In this document: positions 1 through 11,961 of the stretch, piece after piece
Position numbering within the stretch: the stretch's first letter is position 1
Layout of the letters: every line of letters starts with the position of its first letter
Source of the DNA: Craterostigma plantagineum
Lineage: Eukaryota > Streptophyta > Magnoliopsida > Lamiales > Linderniaceae
DNA: 64,000 nucleotides
Reading direction: 5' to 3'
Assembly (NCBI GenBank): GCA_027422505.1
Contig: JAPQWV010000687.1
Location: 186,001-250,000 of the forward strand
Made by a program: the position numbers and the translations under genes
Notes under the pieces: model-generated
The model's input: the letters and a program-made list of their open reading frames with translations, nothing else
What the model was told of the DNA's origin: nothing
Databases searched by the model: none

Positions 1-322
1 TATCCAGCAAACTAAACAAACGAAACAAGTAATTCGTATAGCCCTATGATTAAATAATCTAAAGATAGTTTTGTCCCATCTTTCCAATATCTCAAGGTAA
101 ACGCAGCCTAAACATATATGTAAGGTCACAAGTTGTTTGGAAATAAACATCCAAAAACCCAATATGTAAGTTCATGTGAAAATGTTGGATGCGGCATTAT
201 TCTGTTGAGTTTAGTTGCTGATTAGGATAGTACACTGAACGATTCTATTGAGGGATTTTTGATGATTTTTATTAGGGTTGTAAACGAATTGAATTGTATG
301 TGTTTGGGATTGAGTAGAATTA

Positions 323-557
323 TCTATTTTATTATATTAAGGGTAAGGGACTAGGATAAAACGTCAATTGGTATGTATTAGTTGACCAATCACATTTTTT
401 GTACATCTATTAAAAAAATGAAAAAGATTTATTAAACCACGTACCTTCCATAGCCTCAAATAACTATCAAATGCTATTTTTAGTATATTACTTATTAAAA
501 CAAGTTAATAATTAAGTTTATTTCATTGCGCACACGCATGGTGTGCCAGAAATACTA
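323..557 (+). mobile_element. Small non-autonomous Helitron, plus orientation
   Basis: The left end reads TCTATTTTATTATATTAAGG after an A. The right end is a hairpin (GCACAC, 5-nt loop, GTGTGC) followed by 8 nt and CTAG, with T next. TC at the 5' end, a subterminal hairpin, CTRR at the 3' end and insertion between A and T are the accepted Helitron hallmarks. The internal part resembles the element at 50116-50418 read in reverse (shared GGATAAAA..., AATTGGT, TTGACCAATCA). At 235 bp it has no coding capacity. The flanking 1-322 shows no gene. Confidence 0.75.
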
Positions 558-849
558 GTCAGAATAATCCTATATTGTTGATTTGCTGAATATAAAACCG
601 TGAGTGTAATAGATTCTGATGCTCGTGGGTTACAAACTTTCAACATATTGTTATTTTAGAACTGCAGAAAAAAACTGGCATAGGATGATAATTAACTGGT
701 CCCAAATGATCATTTTATTTTACAAAATTTCAACATGTTATTTCATAGCAATGAAGTGGTACTGCAGGAATCGAGTCCTTAAAACTAAAGTTTTTCCTGA
801 CAGTGTCCGAATCCTAAATAGAACTTCCGATGGGGCCTGAAATGAAAAG

Positions 850-1370
850 TCAATACATCGTGTATAACATTATATTTAGTATGTATTTGAAATCGGATAT
901 CTTGAATGTTCAAACGTCATTAGCGAATAAAATACGAATCATGTAGAATTCGAAAATTAGTCAGTCCGAATACGAATCACATGCATACTATATTCAAACG
1001 TCTTTGAATATCTTAAACCAATCGGACTATTTGAATTTCGAATTTTTCGAGCACTCTAACACGATTCTTGAATCAAGTACGAATCGTTTTAGAATTGGAC
1101 TCAATAGTAGCACGAGTATTGCAAAGTAAACCAATCCGTATATATACAATATAATCAAATATGTTCGAATCTTCAAACAATATGAATCGATTCGAGTCGA
1201 TCCTCGATTTCGAATAACCATCGAAACCATCGATTATGCATTTGAATGTCTCAACTTAATAATCTGACACTCGAGTATGCTAACACCATTTTTTAATCAA
1301 ATACGAATCGCTTCTAGAATTCGATCAATAATTATCGAATACTAATATTCGCCAAGGTAATCGATCCCAA
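850..1370. repeat. Degenerate GAATACGAAT-rich repeat
   Basis: This stretch is full of variants of CGAATACGAATCG and TCGAATATTCG. The same vocabulary fills the hAT MITE at 15112-15739, so this may be a decayed relative. No clear terminal repeats or target duplication were found. No gene is visible in 558-1372. Confidence 0.4.
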
Positions 1371-1372
1371 TA

Positions 1373-1604
1373 CTAGTATATTTAGCACACTTGTGGGCAA
1401 ACATATTAAATTATTTTATATTTTGAACAATTTTTGTCTTAATTTATTTAAAATAATTTTCTATTTAAGGATAAAGTTGTAACAATTAAAATATTAAAGG
1501 TAAAATTGTAATAAAACAATTAAGGTTAAATTTGTAATATTTATCAAAATAACAGACCAATTTGACAGTTTTTAATCAATCCTACGCTCTCTATAATAGT
1601 ATCT
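1373..1604 (-). mobile_element. Small non-autonomous Helitron, minus orientation, with a second fragment abutting
   Basis: On the minus strand the element ends with a hairpin (GCCCAC/GTGTGC), 8 nt, CTAG and then T. Its start is a worn GATACTATTATAGAGAGCG where the family has TCTATACT.... The inside shares AAAACTGTCAAATTGGTCTG with the copy at 50418-50116. A second, truncated member begins at about 1596 (TAGTATCTTTAGCACACTC) and runs to about 1760. Its inside matches 50160-50290 (GATGATTTTA...TAAAAATAGAAT...GTGGTTTA), so two members lie head to tail. Confidence 0.6.
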
Positions 1605-1943
1605 TTAGCACACTCTTGATCCTATGTATTCCAATAAAATAAGATTAGTTACTAGTTGATGATTTTAGTAAGTGTTATATTAAAAATAGAATAAGGTAGT
1701 TGTTAAAAGTTTTAGGCAATGTGGTTTAGTAAATATGTTTACTTTTTAACATAGGAAAAATATCAATTTACAATTTTCATCCACCTTACGTTCTTTAAAA
1801 GAGCATAATTAAGACTTAATCGAATGCGAAATCGATTTCCAAAAAATCGAGTAATTATCTAATACGATTATTAATATTCATCGATGATTACAACATGGCT
1901 AGTCTTCCTTAACAAGATCAAACTATTATTTTGATTTCAATAC

Positions 1944-4625
1944 CTATGATGACGTCACTTTATCCTCCATCTCCACACTACTACCCACAACACTACCTCC
2001 ACTAATACTACTACCACTCCCCTTATACCTATACCATTTCGCACAAACAAGAAAGTAGACAAAATTAAGACAACAAAGCCCACCCACCATGTAATAAAAG
2101 TAATCCAACCTCCCCTCATTCAAATCCTCGGGCAGCCAATTCCCGCCCGACCTCCCCTCGGTCAGCCCGTGCACGGCCGAGATAAAAAAACCGGTCAGAT
2201 AGCTCGCAAACGCCATCCCGAGAAAGAACAACGAGCCCGCCACGCTCCTCATGTTCTCGGGAAACTCCTTGTAGTAAAACTCGACCTGACCTATCGCGCA
2301 GAATGCCTCGGCCAGGCCGGCCAGCGCGAGCTGGGGCACGAGCCACATGGCCGACATGGACGAGACGGAACGAGCTGTCATCTGGTCCGACACGGCTAGG
2401 GCTCGACGGCGGTCCTCGACCAGGCCGGCGACCAGGGACTCGACCACCGTGAGGAAAATACCGACCCCCATCCGCTGGAGGACGGTGATTCCGCCCTCCT
2501 TTCCGGTGAGCCGTCGAGCTAGGGGGACGAGGGCTCGGTCGTAGAGCGGGACCCACAGGGTTAGGGTTAGCATGGAGAAGATGGAGTAGGTGGCAGGCGG
2601 GATTTTGAAGGTGGTCGACGAGCCGAGGGGGAGGCGGCGGTTCGACTGCATGGCTTGGAAGATTAGGTACGGCTGCTTTTCGCCGACGTGGTAGAGGATC
2701 GAGGCCGCCCATATTGGGAGGACGCGGACGAGGCACTTCACTTCTTCCACCTTGTGTTTGGAAATTGAGATTATTAGAAGAAAAAAAATGATGTGCTGCA
2801 AGCTTAAGCTTTTAATCGAAGTTTTTTAGAGCTTAGTGACCCAAGATGTATTAAGTGGATATGAATCCTCACTACCACTCAAGTTAGATAAAGAATGGAG
2901 ATCAGTGTGAACATAAAATTAAGAAATTTAATTATTTTTGTTACCAATGTAATTTATGGGGTGAGATTATAAGGGTAACGGATTTAGCGGTGACATCATA
3001 CGACTAGAAGTTTTAAAATTAAGCAATTTGGAGTAAAATCTAGCATTTTGGGTATAATGTCGGGGAACTATTTAATTTTGAATGTATGTATATTACCAAT
3101 CTCTAAATTGTATAATGTCACACCCCCTAAATTATAGGATTGTCAAAATAGTTAACCCGAAAATTGAAAAAAAAAAAAGATATGCTCCTTATCAGATAAT
3201 TTAGGGGTTGTGGCATAATGAATAGTGAATTTAGGGGTGATTATACAGATAATAATTTTCAAAATTAAACAATTTTTTTGCAACATAAAATGTAAAGTTA
3301 AGGTGTATAATGTCACAAAATGCTACTGCTTAATTTTGAATGTTATTTACCCGTAGACCCCAAATTCCTCGTCCATATAATCACATCTCTAAATTACTGT
3401 TCAGAGAAAAATAATTAACCCTAATATAAAGTAAAAATACACAAGTTCACAACAAACTTTTAACATTAGGTGAAGTGATTATTCTAACCGACTGACCTGT
3501 TGAACCGTGCAGAGGGTCCACGGGTCTTTGGCCGACCCGTCCGGGTTTATCGGGTCGTACGGAGTGACAATGGCCGCCTTGTCGAGGAACTTGAACTGCT
3601 CCGTGTAGGACAGCCTGGCGTTGATGGACTCCTTGGCCGCCGGAGCATCGTGGCTGAATAGGGCGGCCCAAGGCTGCTCCGGCGACTTCAGCCTCCGCTT
3701 CCTGGCGGCGGCCGCCACCACCCTGGCGACGCTGAGCAGAGGGCTGCCCTCCGGCGCCACCTTGACGTAGATCTTCGTCCCGGCGAAGAACAGGAAGCAA
3801 GAAACGAGCATAAAAGCGGTGGGTATTCCCAGGCCGATGGGCCAGCTGACGTCAGACTGTACGTAGACCACCAAAGTCACCGACACCATTTGGGCGAATG
3901 TGAGCGTGAAGAAGTACCAATTGAAGAAGCTGTCGATTCCCCTCTTCCCCGATTCTGTTTTCGGGTCGAACTGATCCGCTCCGAATGCCAGGTTGCAGGG
4001 TCGAATCGACCCTGCTCCCAGCACCATCATGCCGAACCCAAATAGGAGAAACGCCATCTGCCACGGCGTTGGGCCGGCGCAGTGTAACTCTTGGGGCCCA
4101 CAGTGCGGCGGGTGGAGGTTCTTGAACGCCGCCGTGAGTGTGATTAGCAGCAAACCCTTGAAATAAAAAAAGAGGGAAATTCAGCTTTTTTGAGTTTTTT
4201 TTTCTTTTCTTCAGTGAAGGGGAAAGTTGAAGACTTTGGGTTGTTACTATCGCCGACCACGAAGGAGGCGACGGAGCCGAAGCCTAGGGTTTTGTAGCGG
4301 CCGAAGTAGGCGTCGCAGAGGTAGGCGCCGACCAAGGTGGCGAAGTTGGTGGTGCCGTTGAAGACGCTTAAGAGAGTGGTGGCGCTAATGCGCTTCATGT
4401 TGAAGACGGTGGTTAAGTAGACCTGAAGATTCGAGAGGGTTCCTATGGCTCCGAGCTTTTCGAACGTTTCGTTCCCTGAGTGTTATATATATTATTATTT
4501 CCATGGCTGATGCAAGAAAATGGGAGTTTAGTATGAGAAGGAAATAGCTCACCTATGATGAAGGGCATGGCTTTGATTCCTCTGTAATTGACCTTGGGCT
4601 GAAGGTGGTCGCCTTCTTCCTCCAT
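1944..4625 (-). CDS. NPF/PTR-family transporter, NPF2-like (four exons)
   Basis: Exons on the minus strand: 4625-4553, 4475-4258, 4156-3497 and 2750-1944. All introns are GT-AG and the reading frame is continuous, giving 585 aa, the usual size for the plant NITRATE/PEPTIDE family. The start is the first ATG of the exon reading MEEEGDH. The ExxEK proton-coupling motif is ETFEK at 27-31. Other family marks are FGADQFDP (about 155-162), FNWYFF (about 175-180) and EFPENMRS (about 479-486). A charged central loop (about residues 240-300) separates two six-helix halves. By family these are plasma-membrane or vacuolar proton-coupled symporters for nitrate, peptides, hormones or glucosides. Wording such as [12 protein letters not shown] and [17 protein letters not shown] resembles the NPF2.8-2.14 group, which includes the GTR transporters of Arabidopsis, but the substrate cannot be read from sequence. 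The third intron (2751-3496) is AT-rich. No frame damage is seen, so the gene is probably functional. Confidence 0.93.
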
Positions 4626-4739
4626 GGTTTGCTTCTTCGCTGCCTCCGTTGGAGATTTGGAGAGGGAGATGAAGAAGAAAGGCGACGATAAGGTGAGTTT
4701 CCCAAGTATCTACTAAGTATTGTTAATGGCGAAAGTGTA

Positions 4740-4747
4740 TATTTATA
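4740..4747 (-). promoter_or_regulatory. Likely TATA box of the NPF gene
   Basis: TATAAATA on the minus strand lies 115 nt upstream of the NPF ATG. That would leave a 5' untranslated leader of roughly 80 nt. It is placed by position and consensus only. The rest of 4748-5317 shows no gene. Confidence 0.5.
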
Positions 4748-5325
4748 GTAAGATGGTTTAGAATTTCTATGTCGAAGGTGGACCACAATTTTCTTGTTTT
4801 TTTTTTCAATTTCTTTCTTCTCGACAGAAATAATTAGTTTTGCAGGTCTCGGTGGAATCAAGTCACATGATTAGCCTTGAGCAAACATGTGTGTGTGCGT
4901 TTACTGTGTGTTGAAAGTTAGCCTAAACCGACAAAAGAGGAATACAACAGATAATGTAATGATCAAATCGACGATGACAGAGACAGTTGAGCACTGTGAA
5001 GAGATAAATAAAGCCTTTTGGATGGATGGTGAAGAATAAGAAGCTTAACTGCTTTTCGATGTCGTTTTGGTGCACTTACGCTTCGTTTTGTCTTGGTTAT
5101 TTTCAGGTAAGGAACGTTGAATGCATTGTGTTGTAATAAACCGTTAGGAACAACACACTTGAATTCGTGTATAGCAAGTTGATTGATTACACTTCACTAG
5201 TAAAATCCTTGCGTTTTAAATAAGTTTCAACTACGTATGAATTATTTTATTTTTTTAGAAACGACAAAAGTGTATGTTTATGTGATGTATACATGCGGAA
5301 TTTGTATAATTCATTTTCCTGCCGA

Positions 5326-5997
5326 CAGGCCCGTAACTGAAGAATTTGGGGCCTGAAGCGAAACTCTAAGTGTGATTTAAATAAAGAAATACCCCATCTA
5401 TTTTGAAATACAAGTCATTTTAGACTTTTGGTTATGTTTTTTTAATCCTTTACTTTTTTTTAAAGAAAGATAGCTAAAAAACTTACCACTTTACCCATCG
5501 TCTTAGGTAAAAATAACTAGATTAAATAGGATAAAATAGCTAATTAAGGGCATAAAAGAAGGTTTGTTTTATTTCTTTATATGTGTGCAATTACCTTAAA
5601 CGACTTGTATTTCAAAAAAGAGTGAGTACGTTATAGTTTAATGTTCAATAAATACTTAAAAAATAGTTATATAAACACTATTTTTTGAGAAATTGTAGTT
5701 GGATTGGGTAAATAGAAAGATAATGGCGTCTAGTTTTTTTTAAACATGATCTCGTAATATTTTTGTTTGAGCAAAATTTTATTAAAAAGTAAAGTTTGCG
5801 CTCGCTTTTATTAAGTTAGGGCCCATGTATAACTAACAATATTTTGCACTATTTTCTATATTATTTTCTAAATGAAAAACCAACTTACTATAATATATAT
5901 ATACATATATATATATATATGTATAAAAAATATTGGGCCCCTTCTAAGGCTGGGCCCGAGGCGATCGCCTCGTTGCCCCATAGAAGGTACGGGCCTG
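5326..5997. mobile_element. Non-autonomous hAT-type MITE with 8-bp target duplication
   Basis: The ends are CAGGCCCGTA... and ...TACGGGCCTG, a 10-bp terminal inverted repeat. They are flanked by CCTGCCGA (5318-5325) and TCTGCCGA (5998-6005), seven of eight bases equal. An 8-bp duplication and CAG...CTG ends are hAT features. The element is 672 bp, AT-rich with an (AT)n run near 5890, and has no transposase. Subterminal GGGGCCTGAAGCGAAA and GGGCCCGAGGCGATCGCC are typical GC-rich blocks of such elements. Confidence 0.85.
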
Positions 5998-6005
5998 TCT
6001 GCCGA

Positions 6006-6264
6006 TACATTAAAGTCGAGGATAGAAATGCTTATATGATGTCATTATCAAGATTGATGGCCACATGAAATAGAGGCAATATATGAATTGATTTATATAA
6101 ATATATCAAAAGCATTCTTTAAAAAAAAAAAAATATATCAAAAGCAGTAATAGTCGTTCGAGTGAAATTGCTCCAACACCACCAACTTTTGATGTGATAT
6201 AGTGTTGTCCAAATCATTAAGTATGAACGCCATTTTGGTAATAAGTTAATATATGTTTGAATAA

Positions 6265-6299
<35 letters not shown>

Positions 6300-6671
6300 A
6301 CATTTTATTGATATATTTATTTTAATTACATTGAGTACTATATCCAAGTCGAGTAATAGCAATTAAGCCCAACATGGCTAACTAGATATTTCGTTTCCTG
6401 CAAAGTTGATTGAATATTAACTTCGTAATAGTTAAAAATCAGTGTCGTTTATTATTTAATATGCGATTAAATTTCAATGCATGCATCTCGAAGGATTTTG
6501 AAATTGTGGTGAACAATTTGGACATCAAGTTGACTCGTCAAGTCAACGCACTTTAGATATTCCACCACTTAATCATATGACTAACTAATTAAATAATTCC
6601 ACCCATCTTATCTATACTATATGATTGCTTAATTTTATTTCAAAACAAAAACCAATAATAAATAACACTTT
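6006..6671. other. Intergenic AT-rich DNA
   Basis: No gene is visible. An (AT)n microsatellite sits at about 6271-6297. Confidence 0.6.
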
Positions 6672-6674
6672 TTA

Positions 6675-7205
6675 GAGCATCTCCAACGGGTACTTCATTT
6701 CTGTGTAAAACACAGAATAAAGTACGTCTTTACTCCAATGTGACTCTATATCTAACACTAATATTGTGTTGATTAGCAGAGATACTCTAGATGTAGAGTA
6801 CACACAATTTTCAACACAAAAATTGTGTTGTACTTTCTATTTATTTATAATTTATTAAATAAAAAATATTTTAATTATATTTAAATATTTGATATTCTTA
6901 TAATAATAAAAGTAAAAGTAATAATAATTTCCTATTATTTAGTTCTATTTTCGCTTTAGTTTAATAAAATTATAAAATATTATGCTAAGTTTATAATTTA
7001 GTAAATATTAATTTATAATTTATTTACTTTTTTTAATTATATAATATAAAGCTTAATATAGGAATTTGATTTAGAGTAGAAAATAGAGTTAATGGCTTGG
7101 AGTGAAAATTAGTGTAGAAGATGAAGTTAATGGATTGAAGTAAAATCACTGTAGCAGCTGTAATATTGTGCAAAATCAACGGTATTTTCATGTTGCGGAT
7201 AACTC
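6675..7205. mobile_element. Tourist-like (PIF/Harbinger) MITE, first of two
   Basis: The left terminus GAGCATCTCCAAC pairs imperfectly with the right terminus, which reads GAGTTATCCGCAAC on the minus strand. TTA flanks both sides (6672-6674 and 7206-7208). A 3-bp TTA/TAA duplication is the PIF/Harbinger signature. It is 531 bp and AT-rich, with no coding capacity. Confidence 0.6.
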
Positions 7206-7290
7206 TTAGTTCGTTATTAAAACCCGTATGGTCAAATTGACGTGAAGTGTGAATCCACATGGAATTCTAACATCCGGTCATCACAGTAAG

Positions 7291-7888
7291 ACCATCTCCA
7301 ACCGAGAAACGCATTGTTAAACTTAAACTCATACTCAAACTCAAAATGCAGTAATTCTTCTCCAATCGTTCAACTTATTCTCAAACTCAAACATCTCTTT
7401 TGTAATATTCACTTCCACAACAATTTATAAAATTTTTCAATATTATCCATATATTTTATAACTTTACAAATTAGATTATAAATATTATTTCAGTAAATAA
7501 ATTTAATAATATAATATATGTATACATATAAAATGCATCGAAATATAGTACTAGCAAATTGTTTATTATTTAATAGGTACTCAAACCATGATTATAGTAC
7601 TAGCAATAGTAATATCTACGTTATTGGTCTATTAATTGATTTTCAATGTGTAGTACAATAGGGCAATAAATAGTTGTGTCCCCAGTATATGACGTTATAC
7701 AGTGTAATAGAAAGATAAATGATTATTATGTTATTTTAAAAAGTAAAACACAAACACGGTATTCAATCGCATATATGCGACTATTTAGGAGAGAGAAATC
7801 GCAATTCCAATTTTGAGTTTGGTTTTGAGGTTCGGTTGAAGTAAATTTCAGATATTTTTTGGATTTTGGAGTTCGATTGGAGATGCTC
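7291..7888. mobile_element. Tourist-like (PIF/Harbinger) MITE, second of two
   Basis: The termini GACCATCTCCAACCG and (minus strand) GAGCATCTCCAATCG form an imperfect inverted repeat. TAA flanks both sides (7288-7290 and 7889-7891). The inverted similarity continues inward (CTCAAACTCAAAA on the left against TTTTGAGTTTGGTTTTGAG on the right). It is 598 bp, non-coding, and lies 85 bp from the preceding relative. Confidence 0.7.
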
Positions 7889-8003
7889 TAATACGTTATT
7901 TTGGACTTCTTTTTAGTGCTTATCTTTTCATTAGGAAAACGAAAGCGCTAGGAATTTATTAATTCCTACACCTCACGCGGCCGCTAATTCATGAATTACT
8001 AAT

Positions 8004-8242
8004 ACTAGTCGTGTGCGTGGATTATATTTATGTTACTTATAATTTTGAGATTCGTTATTTGTATGCTTAATATATAAAATATAATATAAACAAAAATAAT
8101 GTGTAGAGATATAATAAGTATACAAAAATTTAAAAGTAATATAAAATTATTAAAGTAATTAATTAACAAAGAGATGACTAAATTGCAAATACGTGACAGA
8201 CCAAATGCGGCAGTTTATAGTCACCCCACACCCTTTATATAA
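8004..8242 (-). mobile_element. Helitron remnant hosting the MULE insertion (3' side)
   Basis: Together with 17347-17366 this appears to form one small minus-strand Helitron. The 5' terminus, TCTATTGTATTATATAAAGG, lies at 17366-17347. The remainder continues at 8242 with AAACTG and TTTGGTCTGTCA, family motifs shared with 50418-50116. A CTAG followed by T at 8007-8004 is a plausible 3' end, though its hairpin is weak. The MULE at 8243-17346 separates the two parts. Confidence 0.5.
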
Positions 8243-8584
8243 GTTTTTTTTTTTTAAAAAACAATGCGTTTTTGAATCTAGATATCGAAAATAATGCCAA
8301 AATCGATCGGAATTCAAAAATAGGTGAACGCACCACACTGAGCGGCAGGTTCTGAACGCGTCTCACAGAGTGGCGCGTTCTAACGCGTCACACCGAGTGG
8401 CGCGCTCAAATGCGACCTAAATCGCCCGAATTCCATTTTCCTCCTCTTCTTCCCTTTCTATTTTCCTCCTCTTCCCAACCTCTCAAACCCACAAATTCGA
8501 CAAATCCGACGTCAATTCACGCTTGCAAACCTAAAATCGTTCCAATCAAGTAAGTCCGATCTGTGTTTTTCTTTTTTTTTTTGC

Positions 8585-9205
8585 GATTTGGTCGAGATTC
8601 CGCGGCTCGTCGGAGCGGCTCGCCGGCGATGCTGGCCGGTGCTGGTGGCCTCGCTGCTGGCCGGGGCGGACGCCATCGGGACAGTGTTCGGCCGGTACCG
8701 TCAAAACGGGCCTGGCCGTCGGCCGGCCCGAAACCGATACCCGCTTTGGTGGGGCGGGGCGAGCTGGCCCGCCATGTGACGGGCTTTCAAAATTGAGGCC
8801 CAGCCACCCCGACAGCGGGCCACGGGCTGGGCCGGAAAGGCCCGCCCGTCTGGAAATGTTTTTTGTTTTATTTAATCTTTTATTAAGAATTATTTAGTTA
8901 ATTATGAAATTGAAATATACATTAATTATGTATTAATTACCAAATTGATTATTAATTACAAATAAAATCATTAATTAATTCCTCTAATTAAACTAATATA
9001 CATTTAATATATAATATAAATCAACTGAAATATATGGCGGGCCGGCCCGCGGGCTCGCCCGCCCCGCCCCGTCTAGCCGGCGGGCTAGCCCTTTAGCCGG
9101 TGGACGCTAGCGTTCGTAGCCGGTGGCCACCGTTTGTTGCCGGTGGTCGTTGGCTTTCAACGCCGGCGGTCGTCGGCTTTCAACGCCGGCGGTCGTCGCT
9201 TTAAA
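8585..9205. repeat. GC-rich inserted block and short tandem repeat inside the MULE
   Basis: GC-rich sequence with many GGGCCGGCCCG and CGGGCTAGCC variants (8600-8850 and 9035-9115) flanks an AT-rich core (8860-9030). That looks like a separate GC-ended MITE, but its exact ends and target duplication were not found. At 9139-9205 about three copies of a 23-bp unit occur (CCGGCGGTCGTCGGCTTTCA). The AAGTAAGTC at 8548 could be the donor of an intron in the 5' leader of the following gene. Confidence 0.45.
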
Positions 9206-9271
9206 TGTTGGTATTTAGTTAGCGGCGTTACGTTTTGGTCCTTATTTATCGGCTTTTTTTTCTATTTCAAG

Positions 9272-10994
9272 ATGGACGAGACTTCACTTTATGAACCGAG
9301 GAATTCGTCTTTGTTGATGCAACAACAGTCGCATCGTTCATCTTATATTTTTCGAGATGAGAATTTGCTAGACGTCACCCTTCGAACGAGGGGTCCAGAG
9401 GTTTCTGTATGGCGTACGGCGGGCAACCCGAGAGACCTTCAATTCGCGTACTTAGAAAGCTGGAGTCGATGGGGTTTTACGGCGTATATAGCTGTAAGTC
9501 GCAGAAGGCTGATCTGCATCTCATCACAGCTTTAGTTGAGCGATGGCGTAGCGAGACACACACCTTCCATCTCTCTGTAGGAGAAGCCACCGTGACCTTA
9601 CTGAATGTTGGTACGTTATGGCGCTTACCGATCGAGGAAGAAGCTGTTACTGGAGTTGGTTATGCGAGGAGCAAGTCCCAGTGGTCGGCCTATTGTTATA
9701 TGATGACGGGATTTGCGCCAGAGGATCGAGATTTCGATAGCCCATCTAAGATGAGTGTAATGGCGTTGAGTATTGAGAATCCACTTACTGATGACAGTAC
9801 AGAGGACGTAGTCGATGAAAGGGCACGCGGATATGCGCTTTTGTTGATTGGGTGCGTTTTGTTTCCCGATAAGAGCGGCTCACGGGTTAATCTCAATTAC
9901 TTACAAATTTTGGAGCGTATGGACGGGGTCCGCGACTACAGCTGGGGAAGTGCTGTGCTTGCGTGTTTGTATCAAGAGTTGTGAGCAGCCTCTCGCGAAA
10001 TTGTACAGAATATCGACGGAGCCTTGCGCGTATTGCAGGTATGTATCAGTTTTATTTTACATAAAAATATTTGTAAGCAATATACTTGTTTTAACTTAAA
10101 AATCTCAATTATATAGGTGTGGTCTTGGATTCATATCTTGCCTTTGAGGCCTGTTGTCCGATCGACTGCAGCATACCTAGTCGAGACAATACACAATGAT
10201 GAAGTTGTGCTACCCATGCCGCCGCACGCGACTAGGTAATTTAGTCTATAATATTACGGTAGTAGACTCGTTCCTTTTTAGTGTTACAGTTCACTAATGA
10301 AGAACGTTCGTAGATGGAGATCGTCTTGACATTCACGTCTACGGCTCGTTCGAACGTGCGGCATATGCCAGAAATTTTAGATAATTTGAATCTCGCACAG
10401 TTCGTTTGGGATCCGTATAGTTACGAGTTCCCTGAGATCGCTACACTCCCTGACGACTATAGGCCAGCGTCGTGTAGGTAGAGATGTCCGTTGATTTTCT
10501 TCAACATCGTCGAACTGTATTATCCAGACCGGGTTCTACGTGAGTTCAACATGGTGCAAGGCATACCTTCAGCACCTGTGCCTGACCATACAAGGCTACA
10601 TGACATCAGTGAGCGTAGAGTGGTGATGTGGAATGATCGAGATGACAATGTGGTCGACGGTGACCCTATAGCCTCTAGTAACCATTCGGTAGTGAATGGT
10701 TACTATCAGTGGTACGATAACGTCACTCGACGATTTGTCTCGCCTAGTACGTATAAGGTGGTCCAGGGTATTCAGGTGGGAGAAGGGGCCGCTTGGCGCA
10801 ACGTGGTATAATAACATTGTTTATGAATGATTAATTGCATACATTTTAATTTATTTATGTTCACGTAATTTCTTTATATGTAGGGTGACGCCGCAGAAGA
10901 TATATTAGCTCGAGTTCAGGCAATGTCAGATGGCATGGGAGTTGCGAATGCGAATTCGACTGATCGCATTAGATCGACCAAGAGGAATGCGTGA
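9272..10994 (+). pseudogene. Plant mobile domain (PMD, aminotransferase-like) protein, decayed
   Basis: The ATG at 9272 begins MDETSLYEPRNSS. A frameshift near 9400-9430 moves the reading frame into the one containing RVLRKLESMGFYGVY, LITALVERWRSETHTFHL, GEATVTL and FPDKSGSRV, then YSWGSAVLACLYQEL. These are the hallmarks of the plant mobile domain found in MAIN/MAIL proteins and in many transposons. A GT-AG intron (10039-10116) joins ...ALRVLQ to VWSWIHILPLRPV. A second junction (10236/10314) leads to an in-frame stop. Later pieces (10314-10480, 10491-10811 and 10882-10994, ending IRSTKRNA) lie in shifted frames. Known members act in transcription and silencing or are carried by MULE and LTR elements. 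This copy lies inside a MULE upstream of the transposase and cannot make a full protein as it stands. Confidence 0.85.
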
Positions 10995-11199
10995 TAGGAA
11001 TGACAGTCGTCTCAGAGGACGTAAGAGACGGTCTCGCCGTCCTCAACACGATGAGGCTGGTAGTCTAGACAGAACGAGGGATTTGAAGGCTACGTTTCTG
11101 TGTGGATAGACACTGATAATATGTGGAGGGCGTCTGCTGCTCAGCACGATGGTGCGACTACATACGACTCAGCGTCTGTGGGCAACCTATCACAGCTTG

Positions 11200-11580
11200 G
11201 TAAAATATTATTTAAACGTAATAACTTAAAAAAAAATCCTCCAATCACATAAAATTTATATTAATAAATTTCGAAAAAATCTTTCAAAAATTTAAATAAA
11301 ATAATGTAAATATATTATATTAATAATTTCGAAAAAATATTATAGTAATTCAAATAAAATATTAAAAATATATTATATTAATAAATCTTGAAAAAATCTT
11401 TCAATCATTTAAAATAAAATATTATATTAGTAAAATACAAATATTATAAAATAATTTATTAATAATTTTCGAAAATATCTTCCAATTATTTCAAATAAAA
11501 TATCGTAATAAATATTATTATATTAAGTATTATAAAAAACTTTAACGTGGCATGTCTATAAATTAGGACGTCCATCACGT
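11200..11580. repeat. AT-rich spacer with repeated TTTCGAAAAAAT motifs
   Basis: Phrases such as ATTAATAAATTTCGAAAA and TCTTTCAATCATTT recur every 50-80 bp. The same phrases reappear at 12745-13760, so both are parts of one internal spacer repeat of the MULE. No gene is seen. Confidence 0.6.
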
Positions 11581-11961
11581 TAATCAACACACTGTGAACA
11601 TATTTCATCAACAATTCATGTCTGAAAAAAATATGGTAAAAACCCGAATGCATCCAGTTCAAGAGTCAAATACGATATCAGTGATGATGATTTTGTGGAG
11701 AAATCCCCTCAATCATTTCTATCAACAAACCACGTCTGGAGAAAAACATCGTAAAATCCCGAATGTATCCAGTTCAAGAGTCAAATACGATATCACTGAT
11801 GATGATTTTCTGGAGAAACCCCCAGCCATCTCTATCAACAAACCATGTCTGGAAAAAAAACATGGTAAAAACCCGAATGTATCCAGTTCAAGAGTCAAAT
11901 ACGATATTAGTGATGATGATTTTGTGAAGAAACCCCCAACCATTTCTATCAACAAACCATG

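Noticed and set aside
2116..2736. 206-codon Pro/Arg-rich frame on the minus strand
   Set aside because: It is a shadow of the NPF gene's last exon in another frame; the GC-rich third positions create it.
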